Assembly: GCA_009746045.1 (NCBI GenBank)
Contig: RPFO01001310.1
Location: 62,001 to 126,000, forward strand
Reading direction: 5' to 3'
Source: Mesostigma viride
Taxonomy: Eukaryota; Streptophyta; Mesostigmatophyceae; Mesostigmatales; Mesostigmataceae
DNA: 64,000 bases
Shown: piece after piece, positions 11,947 through 22,306 of the stretch
Layout of the letters: every line of letters begins with the position of its first letter
Numbering within the stretch: the stretch's first letter is position 1
Program-made: the position numbers and the translations under genes
The notes under the pieces: model-generated
Seen by the model: only the letters and a program-made list of their open reading frames with translations
Database searches by the model: none
Told to the model about the DNA's origin: nothing

Positions 11947-12203
11947 GCTGGTGCCTGGTTATAGGGCATTCGAGAGCAGATTGTGTGGTAGTGTCAGCAT
12001 TGTGACTGGCATAATACCTGTATTTTAGTCTGTACTAAGGCTCATGGACCATGGTACACTCACTCTGATTTTAATCAGGATACAGCCAGGCTTTGGCTGG
12101 GGTTCATGCTGTTGACTACACAAGGTTGACAGGTCCATTACAGACCATGTATTCTATTTTAAAAGAAATGTATATTTGTACATACCTCTCACAATGGTCT
12201 GGG
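8463..12203 (+). mobile_element. Copia-like LTR retroelement 1, 5'-truncated (left part, to nested insertion)
   Basis: Gag and the 5' LTR are missing; the element starts in the linker before integrase and runs through integrase, protease-like, RT and RNase H. After the RNase H stop (11946) comes a 3' untranslated stretch and a purine run, TTTAAAAGAAA, followed by TGTATATTTG, a candidate start of the 3' LTR near 12169. It is then interrupted at 12203 by element 2 and resumes at 19688. Confidence 0.75.
12199..12203 (+). repeat. Target-site duplication of element 2, left copy (CTGGG)
   Basis: CTGGG directly precedes the left LTR and recurs at 19683-19687 directly after the right LTR. A 5-bp duplication is usual for LTR elements of this class. 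Confidence 0.85.
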
Positions 12204-12724
12204 AGTTATTCTAGGGCTTCAGGCCTAGACTATCAGTACACGTGGCGTTGTCCCCGTCCCCCAAGTGGGATACGGACATGGACGGTAGTGTAGTACACTG
12301 GACATATCTCTACTAGGATTTAGATCCGCACGTGCCATGATGGGCACGTGGGTGCTAGATATTAGCACTGAGATATGTAGTGCACACGCACGTGGGTATT
12401 CACGTGGTAGGGTTTATGAGCTGTGATGCAGACCACAAGGTGGCTGCAGTGCTAGTCCTGTACGGAGGTCCTAGGGGAGGTCCAGGATCGTCCACGTAGT
12501 GCTGTTAGGCAGTCGTTGCCTGCGGGCATCGTATCAGTCCTAGCTGGAGTAGATCTAGCTGGACGGAGCCAGCACCTCATTGGTTAGCACTAGTACAGGA
12601 TAGCTAGGTTACCCTAACCTACGTGCCCATGCAATCCAGCTTGGCAAGCTTGCATGGGTTGATATTATGCCAGCCATTGCATAATCCAACACACGTTCGC
12701 ATCCATTGCACGAGTGCCATAACT
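12204..12724 (+). repeat. Left LTR of element 2
   Basis: It is 521 bp and near identical to 19158-19682. By eye the differences are a 4-base ATTA gap near 12264, one C/T change nearby and one T/G change near 12660. It contains palindromic words such as GCACGTGCC and CACACGCACGTGGG. Confidence 0.93.
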
Positions 12725-12773
12725 TGCATTTATAAAAACTCTCACAGTTTTTACACTACTCTCTCATTTTAAA

Positions 12774-15201
12774 ATGTCGAACGTTTCCAATACCGATTAC
12801 TCTTCGGAGTCAAGCCTGTCCCCATCGTCCGAAGATTTGGACTACCGGGCGGCAGTGCGGGGCCGGCAGGGTCGGGACGATCACGCTGGCAGCGATGCCG
12901 GCAGTGGTCGCTCGTCTTCGGACGAGGACCCGCGGTTCCTGGATCAGTTGGCGGCGCGGCCGCCGCTATACAATGTATGGCGTCCCAACGCACCACCGGC
13001 GGAAGGGCAGCCCACGGCCCCCGAGCTGGTCACGGGGCCGGGGAGGGTGGTGCCGGTATTGGGGGACATACCGTCAGATGGCTACGACGAGGACGAGGAC
13101 CTCGTGGATCTCGAGTTGCCGGAGGACAAGGAGAAACGCGAGGAGCTGCTCCGCCGAGAGGCAGAGCGCATTCGGCAGGAGGCCCAGCTCCGCAGAGAGC
13201 TGGAGCAACAGCGCGAGCTGGAGGCTCAGCGCGAGGCTCAGCTGCGGGCAGAGACTGAGATGACAGGACAGCCCGGGTGCTCGCGGAGCGGCAGCAGGAG
13301 CGGGATCGCGTGGCCAGGGCAGGTCTGCGCGCGGGGCCGACAGGTGCGCGAGAGGCGCCCCCATACGTTCTCCGCAAGAAGAACGAGCTTTACACCTTTG
13401 CGCACAGGCGCACAGCGCGCTCCTTTAGGCGCATGGCTGGAGATGTGCTGCAGGAGACCGACTCGTCGGTGGAGATGCAGCCAGGAGCGCGGGGAGAGGA
13501 GCTGGTTTTGATGGACCCGGCCATGGTGGAGGCAGAGCGTCTGGCCAAGATAGAGTACGCCAGGCATTGCCAGCGGAAGGCCAAGAGGGCAATGGTGCGG
13601 TCCATGGCGGAGAACAGTTTGGCTAGGGAGCGCGCAGCCAGGGAGGCGCAGCATCGGGAGATGAAGCGACTTCGTGCGAAGGCGCACGACGCCGCGGAGA
13701 AGACCCGGCGTCACCAGGCGCGGCTGGACGCAGCCTGAAGAGGTCGGAGGCGACACTGGCAACGATGGTGGGCCCGGCGAGGCGGGAGCAGGAGGCCGGC
13801 TGGCGAGGAAGAGCCGGCGTAATGCACGTGCCCTAGACAGGCGCATGCGCAAGGAGGAGCGGGCTCTGCGCAGGTATCAGGAGGCGGCCAGGACCTGGGC
13901 TCTGCAGGGAGAATTCGGAGACGCAATCCGGTTTGAGCGTGGTCTGGCGCCACATGAGCCGCTGCCTGAGGACGCTGTATTGGACTTCATGCGTACCCCA
14001 CAGCCAGCAAGGGCCCAGCGAGGAACGGCCTTGTTAAACGCGCGTGAGCGTGTTCGCGCTGGCGCAGACACACCCCACCCCCCACCCCCCACACCCAAAC
14101 ACACCATGCAGACCGACACGGACCTGGAGCTGGACCGCATCGCTGCACTACTCCACCAGGAGCTGGACGCAGCGGAGGCCAACCCGACCAAGCGGGCGCG
14201 GGCAGCAGAGGCAGTAGAGCAACTGCTGAGGGCCGCCAAGCGGGTCCGCCAAGGAAAGTGGCAGGAGGGGTGTGGACCATCGTCTACGCCCCAGCGGTCG
14301 CATCCAGAGGAGGATGGTGACGAGGGGAAGGACGGGGGAGCACCAGGGGGAGGGGCACCAGCAAGCACCGGGGGTATGGCGGGCGGCAGCAACGCTGGAG
14401 CGACAACCCAGCAGCAGCAGCAGCCACAGCATCAACAGCAGCAGCAGCAGCAGCAGCAGCGGCAGCATCAGCAACAGCAACCGCAGCAGCAGCAGCAGCA
14501 GCAGCAACCTCAACCACAAGCGACTGTCGCTGTACCACAGCGACCCAGGTTTGATGCATCCCGTAGGGAAGATAGGATTACCTTCCCAGGTCTAGCTGAG
14601 GGATTGTGCAGGAGGATGCACTTGAGTTTCTTTTCAAGATAGAACATTCTGGTCCCATGATAACATCCGTGATTGGTTTCCTGCTCTCAGGGTGTCTAAC
14701 ACGATCCACCAATCTGCACCTAGCATAAAACAAATGGTTCAGATGTATGAGAGGAGGGCCAGCACACCTGGGGCAGAGGAGGTGCAAATCTTCACAGAAT
14801 TCATAGCAGACCTAAAAGGGCTGTTGACCAAGGGGGAACACCTGCAGGCTCTCAAGGGGTTCAACTGGTTGGCCTCGTACAAAGTCAACAAGTCTGACTA
14901 CGTACGTGACAACAAACAGTTTGTCCTGTACATAGACAGGGACGAGGAGTTGAAGAAACTCAACTCTAAGTACCTGATCCATCAGTGGCTCACCAAAGCT
15001 GAGCTGGACAAGAACACCAATGCAGTTCTGCTGGCTGGCCTTAAAGACAAGTGGGATGATTTTAGGGGGGCCATGTTGTTCATTCAGCAGAGCCTAGAAC
15101 CCTTCTCAACTGTCAAGGAACCCAAGGTTAACAAGGTCCAAGGGGGGGTGGTCAGGACGGTGCAGGTCCTAGCAGGAAGAAGCTCATCAAGGAGGTGGTA
15201 G
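12774..15201 (+). pseudogene. gag: Gag region of element 2, several frameshifts
   Basis: The first ATG, 50 bp after the LTR, opens MSNVSNTDYSSESSLSPSSE and a coiled-coil-like Glu/Arg/Gln region (13100-13700). The reading then changes frame near 13255, near 13725, around 14600-14650 and at a run of seven G at 15142-15148. It has a CAG-encoded poly-Gln tract (14408-14512) and then a capsid-like part (FWSHDNIRDWFPALR, IKQMVQMYERRASTPG, YKVNKSDYVRDNKQFVLYID). Removing single bases at these places would keep long open frames, so the shifts look like indels rather than introns. Gag would form the particle. Confidence 0.75.
14408..14512 (+). repeat. CAG/CAA triplet tract encoding poly-Gln in gag
   Basis: An interrupted CAG/CAA/CAT run of about 100 bp lies in frame in the element 2 Gag. 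Confidence 0.9.
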
Positions 15202-18200
15202 CTCAGGTCAAGGCGGTGTTCAAGGGTCCCCAGCAAGGTAAGAAGGCAGGGGGGTCATCCAAGCAGCAGGGGAAATCAGACAAGGGGGGAAAGGGGAACC
15301 CAGGCAGTAAGGCAGGGCCCTCCCAGGGGCCTAGTCAGAAAGGTAAGCCTCATGACTCCACCCTGTACTGCACCAGGTGCTCATGCAAGGGGCATGAGAG
15401 GGATGATTGCTGGAAGGGCAAACCCGAACTTGGATCTGATGTGGATGTATGCCCAGGTTGCTGGGAGCCCCGCCACCCGTTACCTGCAGGGGGACGCTGC
15501 AACAAGCCCAGGAAGGGAGCCTCAACGGGGCGCCCCAACAAACAAGCCAGCACTCAGGACGACTGTAAGTCTCCTGTACCCTGGTTTCTCAATGGCCGTG
15601 TACCTTCTATTTGCTCTGTGTTGCCTGACAGTGAGGAAGTGGATTGGGACCTGGCTTATGACATGACGTTAGCACAGGTGGCCCAAGATCCCACTATAGC
15701 CTCCTTAGACGCAGCAGCAGATAAGGTTATATCCTATGCCAGGTTAGCCCAACAGCTACACAAGGCAATGGGGCATGAGGCAGTGGCAGAAAGGCTGGCC
15801 AATAAAATTGATGGCCGTGACCTGGAACAGATGTGCAGGCATGTCAGGAAGCACTGTGAAGCGTGCCAACTGCATGCACCTAAACCCAAGAGATGGCATG
15901 TGGCCACCCCACCACTGGCTAGAGGAAAGCTAGTAGGGGATGTGATACACCTGGTGAAGGACACGGTGTATTACTTGGTCCTAAAAGATGCCTGGTCTAG
16001 GTTTGTGGTGATAGAACCCTTGCCAGGCATGGCCAATGAACAACTGCACAGAGCCCTGCTGATTGCACTAGCACGGTATCATCCTCAGGAAAAATTAATG
16101 CTGGATCAGCAGTTCACGTGGATACAAGATTATCCTGATCTGCCCAAGATAGACATTGCTGGGGCTCAAGATCATGAACGCCAGGGGATGATTGAACGTA
16201 CCATGCGTGCTATCAGGGACCTCATAAAGAAAAATGAGTCCAGGACAGCAGAGTCTGGGAGCTATGCTGATAGGACAGCGTGGGCAGCTGAAGTGTGCAG
16301 AACTCTGAACACCAAGCCCCTCATGTCTTCTCCTTTTGGTGAAATCACACCAATTGGCCTGCAATCAGGTAGCTACTCTCAGGAGGTACTAGACCACTAC
16401 AACACGCAAAGGCAACACTTGGCCAAGTTGCTGGCAAAAAAGGATAAGAGTAATGCCAGGCCTGTGTTTGAAGTGGGGGATCAGGTACTCTACTATAGGG
16501 AGGGGAAGGGAACAAAGCCCACTCTGGTAGATGGCATGGTCCAGCTGAAATCATCAGGTTGTCAGAAACAGGTGACACGGTGACTATTCAGCATCACAGA
16601 GAGCGAATGGTTGGCAAGCATAGACTGAAGCTTTATTACCCTCCTTTGGCAGACGTGTCAGGGGTAGAATTCTTGGACATGGATTCAGAGCCTCAGTCTG
16701 GTGGGTTGGTCTCACCCAGTGAATTGGCTAGGGACATAGCTGATGCAAGCAACACAACCATAGACGCTCCTGTGTTCCTCAGTGGTGCAGCCCCACCACA
16801 GCCCACTGGTCCAACTGGGCAGGAGGAACGTGCACTGGATGAGCAGCAGGTCGCTCCTCCCTCATCTCAGGAACAGCCACACGAAGCAGCAGATCCTGTT
16901 GTCCCCAGGAATAAATTTGCTGAGGCTCTAAAAGCTCTACATAGAGCACACACTGCCAAGGCACAAATGGCAGCAGGTGCAGCACAAGTCAATGCTGTGG
17001 GTGAATCTAACCAGGATCCCAGTATTCTGGCAGTAGACACACAGGCACAGGTGAGCATCATCAGTGCACAAGCTGTATCTGGCCTAAGTCTGCAACGCTC
17101 GCCCTGGGCTAGAGTGTCAGATTTTTCAGGCAAAACAAAAATGGCAGTCAAAGGCCAAGTGCTAATTCCCATTCTGGGTGTGCCCACTCCCTTCCAGGTA
17201 GTAGAGGGCTACAAGGGGAATGCACTGCTGGGGGAACCATTTGTCTCATACCCTGGAGTTGTCATCTCAGCTGGGAGGTTGAGCGTGACTGGGGTGGGGC
17301 AGGTCACCCTGGACCATTTCAAAATTCCTTTAACACAGATCAGTGATGGCCTGGAAGCAGCCATCAATGCTGTCAACATAAAATACCTCCCAGGTCAGGA
17401 ACCCTGTGTTGATTCCCTCATTCATTCTCAGAAGCTACACCCCTCTGCGTTTGGGCTTGGTAGATGGGACATTGCGTCCATGTCTCCCTTGTCCTATGAT
17501 GATGTGGTCAAAGACTGTCAAACGCAGATTGGTTTTCTGAAATGGATGGAAGCCTTTAACAGGGCTAGAGAGGAATGGGTTTGTCCTGATCCACGTAGTA
17601 AGTCCCAGGTACCACCTGTAACACCGATTGAGGCACTGCCACAAGGGGCCAGAAAGCTCAGACTGAAGTTTGTCTGCAAGCATAAACCCCAGGCAGATGG
17701 GACACCTCCCATTTTTCATGCCAGACCTTGTGTCACGGAGTTCAGGGGCTCCACTGAGCTAACAGAGGCTGAACTGTATACCCCTGGTATTCAGCAGACG
17801 TCTCTTAAGGTCCTGTTGGCCACTTTCCTTCACCATCTGAATGCTGGTAAGGACTACGTGTGTAAAGCCACTGACATTAAGCGTGCCTTCCTTAAAGGCA
17901 ACCCTGACATAGCCCAAAAGGTGTGGAGGGGTCAAGTCTATGTGGTCAACACTCCCAAAGTCTGGGCTGGGGACATCAAGGAACCTCATCTAAGGCCTAA
18001 CTTGGGGGTAGAAGGGCTTCAGTCAGCACCTAAAATTTTTAGGCTGTCTGCCCAAGAGGTCTTCCTGAAGCTGGGGGCCCAGTATGATGATATTGACCCT
18101 TGTTTCTTCACCATCCCTCATCCTGCTGGTATGATGATGTTTGTGTGGCATGGGGATGATCAGCTCATTACTGGTCCCAGGGCAGCTGTGGAGGATTTCA

Positions 18201-19104
18201 TTGCTCAAGTGTCTGCTAGCTTTGAATTAGGCAAGCAGCTGGAGCTGGGGAAAGATCCTGTCAAGTTCTGTGGCATCATTCTGAACCTGTTTAAGGAGCA
18301 GAAGGAGTGGGTGTGTTCTCTCAAAGCATCCCCTGAGTATGTCATGTCTTGCAAAGATGTTCTTCCCTCTGACATCACTCCTGATCTCTGTCCCACTATT
18401 AGGGGTAAGCTAGGTTGGCTGTGTGCCACTTGTGCTCCTCACCTGGCGTGGTCAGCAGAGTGGATGATGATGTCCTCATGGAGGTAGGGTCTAGGGCTAT
18501 TAAACAGGTGTTGCATGATGGCCCTCCCCTTATTCTTCATGCTCTGGATCTGTTCCAACCCATCCACGTCACATGTATGATGGACAGTTCCATGGAGTCA
18601 CGGGTAGTCACTAAGGTACAAGCCAGAGAGGCAGGTCTCTTTATGTTGTCTAACCCCGCTGGCAAGCAATCTTTGGTTTCCTGGTTCAGCAGACTCCACA
18701 AGCGCAAGGCAGTCAGCAGCAATGTAGCAGAATGCCGTGCTGTGGTATCAGCTGTGTTGCATGCCAGGTATTTGAACCATCTGCTGGTGTGGTTGCAGCG
18801 TCAGGCTGGTAGTTATGCTGGTGTCAAATCCCACCTGCTGACTGACAGTCAATCCCTTCTCTCTTTCCTGGACAACCCCTTGGCTGTACACACTGATTTG
18901 GATTGGATTGTCCTCAAGCAGGAGTGCACCTATCTGGAGTCAAAGACTCACATCAGAGACCCTGACAATGCAGCTGATGCACTCACAAAAGTGCCCCAAG
19001 CTGCAGGGCCTCAGTATAGAGTCTTATACACGCTGATGAATCTCTTTCAGTGTCCTGGTTGTCCCTGTGGGGAACCTTGCTTATCAGTAGTGGTTGGCAT
19101 ATGA
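15195..19104 (+). pseudogene. pol: Pol of element 2: zinc knuckle, integrase, protease-like, RT, RNase H
   Basis: Frame 15195-16583 has a CCHC knuckle (CTRCSCKGHERDDC), the integrase HHCC region (LHKAMGHEAVAERL ... CEACQLH) and a DDE core (GDVIHL, MLDQQFTW, RQGMIERTMRAI). After a shift near 16535, frame 16559-18487 completes the integrase C-terminus (LSETGDTVTIQHHRE). A retropepsin-like unit follows (LAVDTQAQVSII at about 17025; NALLGEPFV at about 17220), then RT with ATDIKRAFLKG, VEGLQSAPKIF and VWHGDDQLI. A shift near 18450 leads to RNase H in frame 18415-19104 (MMDSSMES, SSNVAECRAV, LLTDSQSL, DPDNAADALTK). All catalytic acids of integrase, RT and RNase H are present. The two breaks would inactivate this copy unless they are sequencing errors or recoding sites. 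Confidence 0.88.
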
Positions 19105-19157
19105 GTGGGTTGTGGGAAGAGTCTTCCCCTCACTCCCCAAAGAAAAGTAATAATGGG

Positions 19158-19682
19158 AGTTATTCTAGGGCTTCAGGCCTAGACTATCAGTACACGTGGC
19201 GTTGTCCCCGTCCCCCAATTAAGTGGGATACGGATATGGACGGTAGTGTAGTACACTGGACATATCTCTACTAGGATTTAGATCCGCACGTGCCATGATG
19301 GGCACGTGGGTGCTAGATATTAGCACTGAGATATGTAGTGCACACGCACGTGGGTATTCACGTGGTAGGGTTTATGAGCTGTGATGCAGACCACAAGGTG
19401 GCTGCAGTGCTAGTCCTGTACGGAGGTCCTAGGGGAGGTCCAGGATCGTCCACGTAGTGCTGTTAGGCAGTCGTTGCCTGCGGGCATCGTATCAGTCCTA
19501 GCTGGAGTAGATCTAGCTGGACGGAGCCAGCACCTCATTGGTTAGCACTAGTACAGGATAGCTAGGTTACCCTAACCTACGTGCCCATGCAATCCAGCTT
19601 GGCAAGCTTGCATGGGTGGATATTATGCCAGCCATTGCATAATCCAACACACGTTCGCATCCATTGCACGAGTGCCATAACT
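19158..19682 (+). repeat. Right LTR of element 2
   Basis: It is 525 bp, the partner of 12204-12724, and is followed by CTGGG, the right copy of the target duplication (19683-19687). Confidence 0.93.
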
Positions 19683-19687
19683 CTGGG

Positions 19688-20966
19688 AACCTTTATTCTG
19701 GGGTTTATAGGGCGGGGTTCGATTCCCTGGTATTATGTTTCTACAAGCTGGCCTGTTCAGGTGTTTGCCTGTTCAGACTTCCCTAGTTCCCCAGGGCAGG
19801 ATTTAATTGTTGCCTATGTGTTTCATTTTGTCATTTGTTTGCTGTGGCAGTTTACCATCTGGCAAGTAGACGGGCGCCGTAAGACGGGCGCCAATAGACC
19901 CCTGTTGAGAGAATGACAGGCAAACTATTGTAATACGCCTTACTTTGTCAAGTGGTATTTTAATTGTCATGGATTTCTTGTACTTATATTGAATATGTAC
20001 TGGGTTTTATGGGATTAGTATCTGGGATTAATGTAACTCACCGCCAGAAGGTCATTGTACTGGAGGCTCTACCGATCGAGGTGATGGGATTAATTCCTGG
20101 AGAAGACCTCATAGAATTAACCTGTATGTATTTAATTTTGTGTGCTTCTAATATCTGGTGGTACTCTGTAATGCCACTTCCATAGGTTTTTATCCATTCC
20201 TCATGGAATGGTTTTCCCTGTGGCAGATCTGTTTCTTTTCCAGTTCCAAAAGAAAAGGCTGGGGGAATGGCAATGGCCATTAAAGACATCTGTTCAAGCT
20301 TCAAGCTGGAGTGAAGGACATTTCAAGCTACTTCAAGGGTCCCTGGCAAGGGATGTGATCCCTAAAGAAAAGAAGGGATTGGAGTTAACGTAAAGGATTT
20401 ACGTTAGATGGATAGAGATTGTTACGCTCTTTCCAACGGCACCTTGAACGCCTCATTTGGTTAAGGGACGTAAAAGTTATGACGTTTCCTAGGCTGTGCC
20501 GACAGTACCCGGCGCGCCACTGTGGGCGCGTACGGACACAGGATGTACAAGTGTCACTTTGATAGTCCGCAAAACGTTGACAGGACTTGTACAGGACTTG
20601 ATGGTCAATTGATAGGTAGGCGCACTGTAGCGCGCCAGGACCTATGAGACAATTGATGCTGAGTAGTGTACGGATAGGTCCACAGGACTAGCCGTATGGA
20701 CAATTGATAGATCTGCGCGCCAAAGGCGTGCCAGAGTCTGTGTAATCAATTGATTGACAGTTCGGCTGTGACAGTGCAGCTGATTACTTGGACGCGTCCC
20801 TAACAACCTATATGTGTGACTTGGTCGCACCGGGACGCTAGTTCTTGCGTGCACGTTCTCTTGGCACTGCGACCCTGTCGCCTGTGCTGCGTGCAGTCTT
20901 GGAAGTGACGTGACTTACGTCTGAGTTTCCTTGTTATTAATAAAGGCAACTTCCTGCAAGAACCAT
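19688..20966 (+). other. Probable rest of element 1 3' LTR
   Basis: If element 2 and one CTGGG are removed, this stretch continues the sequence at 12203. It contains repeated GCGCGCC words, three CAATTGAT words, an 8-bp inverted repeat (AACGTAAA/TTTACGTT near 20387-20405) and AATAAAGG near 20938. I cannot set the right end because no 5' LTR is available for comparison. No gene is seen here. Confidence 0.35.
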
Positions 20967-21298
20967 GGCGGAATTCGTGGCATTCTCCCTCTTACAACTC
21001 ATATAGCATTTACAAGACCTAGGGATGATGCCTACAAAGTTTCAGTCGAATACGTCAAGCCATGCTCTCGCCCCAGTCAGTTGTTTGTGCCACCATAGCC
21101 GCGGACGTGAATAATTTTTATTCACGTCGTCCTCGTTTGGCCATGGTACCCCCCCTACTTTCCTTGACCGTAGGTCCCTGTCCAGGTGTCCAAAAGTAGT
21201 AAACCAGGGGTGTACGTGAAAGTACAAATCTAGATCTCGAATCTGGTCCAAACAGAATATTCAAACGTTTGCTAGAATTATAGCTAGTTCTGCCACAA
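20967..21298 (+). other. No gene seen; may be interior of a DNA element
   Basis: Short open frames only. AGATCTAGAT-type words and GGACC words recur in the piggyBac-like element at 22420-22500, so part of this stretch may belong to the related element that ends at 21369. Confidence 0.3.
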
Positions 21299-21369
21299 AC
21301 TCGGTCCGATTTTTAGGACTGAGAAAAACTCAGTCCTTCAAATCGGACCGAGTACGGTTTAAGGGTTAA
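21299..21369 (+). mobile_element. Hairpin end of a piggyBac-like element (right end only)
   Basis: A 14-bp stem (21299-21312 with 21340-21353) encloses a 9-bp stem (21315-21323 with 21329-21337). It is followed by GTACGGTTTAAGGG and TTAA (21366-21369). Read on the other strand, TTAACCCTTAAACCGTACTC parallels the left end of the element at 22307. The opposite end was not found. Confidence 0.5.
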
Positions 21370-21721
21370 TTAATGCCAGCTGGCTATTTGCTTAGTAGCT
21401 AGGCGTTTCGTGCACTGTAATTAATAAGTAATTGATAAACTGTAATGGCCAGCTAGCGCTGACTATAGATGTATATGTATATGTCGTCTCACTGATACCT
21501 ATATGCATACATATATCCATATATGCATACATATATCCATGTGCTTCATCATCATCGTGATGGGCTGCTGCAAGCTCCAATTATTTGTTGCATCGATAAT
21601 TATTTTTTGACTTCGTGGATGCTAATGATGCTATCAATACAACTTGTAGTTAGTAGATATATTCATTATATGTTCGGCATGTCAATGTCATGAATTTCGT
21701 GCATGATATTTGGACTTGCAG

Positions 21722-22085
21722 TACGACCTGGCAGGCTGGATGTGATGTTATCTACAACTTCCGTCTGGAGGCCAAGGCAAATAAGGACGATGAATACCAG
21801 CCGATTGATGGCTACATGATTTCGGACTGTGTCAGCTCGCCTCGTCGGTTCCTATCGCAGTGCGATGATGTCATCTCAATCACGGATCTGGGCAACCTTG
21901 CCTCCACCGAGGTGTATTTTGATGACTTTACCGTCAGCGCGGAGTACAAGAACCCGCAGGGATACGCCATGGGGACCGGGGCCTTCAAGCGTGTCACTGC
22001 CACCGGAGTGTCCAGGCTGATTACCGCCACCCCGGAGTATGTCTATGAATACCGGGTTGATCTGGAGGAGGGAGCAAGCTGCTAA
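21722..22085 (+). CDS. Orphan last exon, possibly allene-oxide-cyclase/dirigent-like barrel protein
   Basis: The frame follows a TTGCAG acceptor (AG at 21720-21721) and ends in TAA. It encodes about 120 residues of ordinary composition: CDVIYNFRLEAKA, CDDVISITDLGNLASTEVYF, GYAMGTGAFKRVTATGVSRL and YVYEYRVDLEE. The GTG-x-F-x3-ATG pattern followed by a Y-x-Y-x-V-x-L strand recalls the late strands of allene oxide cyclase/dirigent barrels. That is a pattern guess, and function is not established. No upstream exon was recognised in the AT-rich sequence to the left, which is next to mobile elements, so it may be a gene fragment. Confidence 0.35.
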
Positions 22086-22306
22086 GGGTGAACTTCAGCT
22101 CAGAATTTGAGGCATAATGATTCCCAATGGTAATTCTTGAGATAGAAGCCTGGATTGATTTTGAATGCAGGGCCAGTGCCTCTGATTAAGAAGGCATCAA
22201 TACCACAGTCTGGCCTGTGAACGCACTGGTACTGCATGCGCCCTTTTGAGTTACTGTCCAGTTTTGCCATGTTGTTTTGAGATTATGTTCCATTACATTA
22301 CAGCTG

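Larger units (their letters stand above)
12204..19682 (+). mobile_element. Complete Copia-like LTR retrotransposon (element 2) nested in element 1
   Basis: Two LTRs of 521 and 525 bp enclose a full gag-pol region. The LTRs begin AGTTAT and end ATAACT, a 6-bp terminal inverted repeat rather than TG...CA. The insertion is bounded by a CTGGG duplication. The internal order is long basic/acidic Gag with a poly-Gln tract, capsid-like part, CCHC knuckle, integrase, protease-like unit, RT and RNase H. A purine-rich stretch (19138-19157) before the right LTR fits a polypurine tract. No obvious tRNA primer-binding site (TGG start) follows the left LTR. LTR near-identity means a recent insertion, yet the coding region has about six frameshifts. 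Confidence 0.93.
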
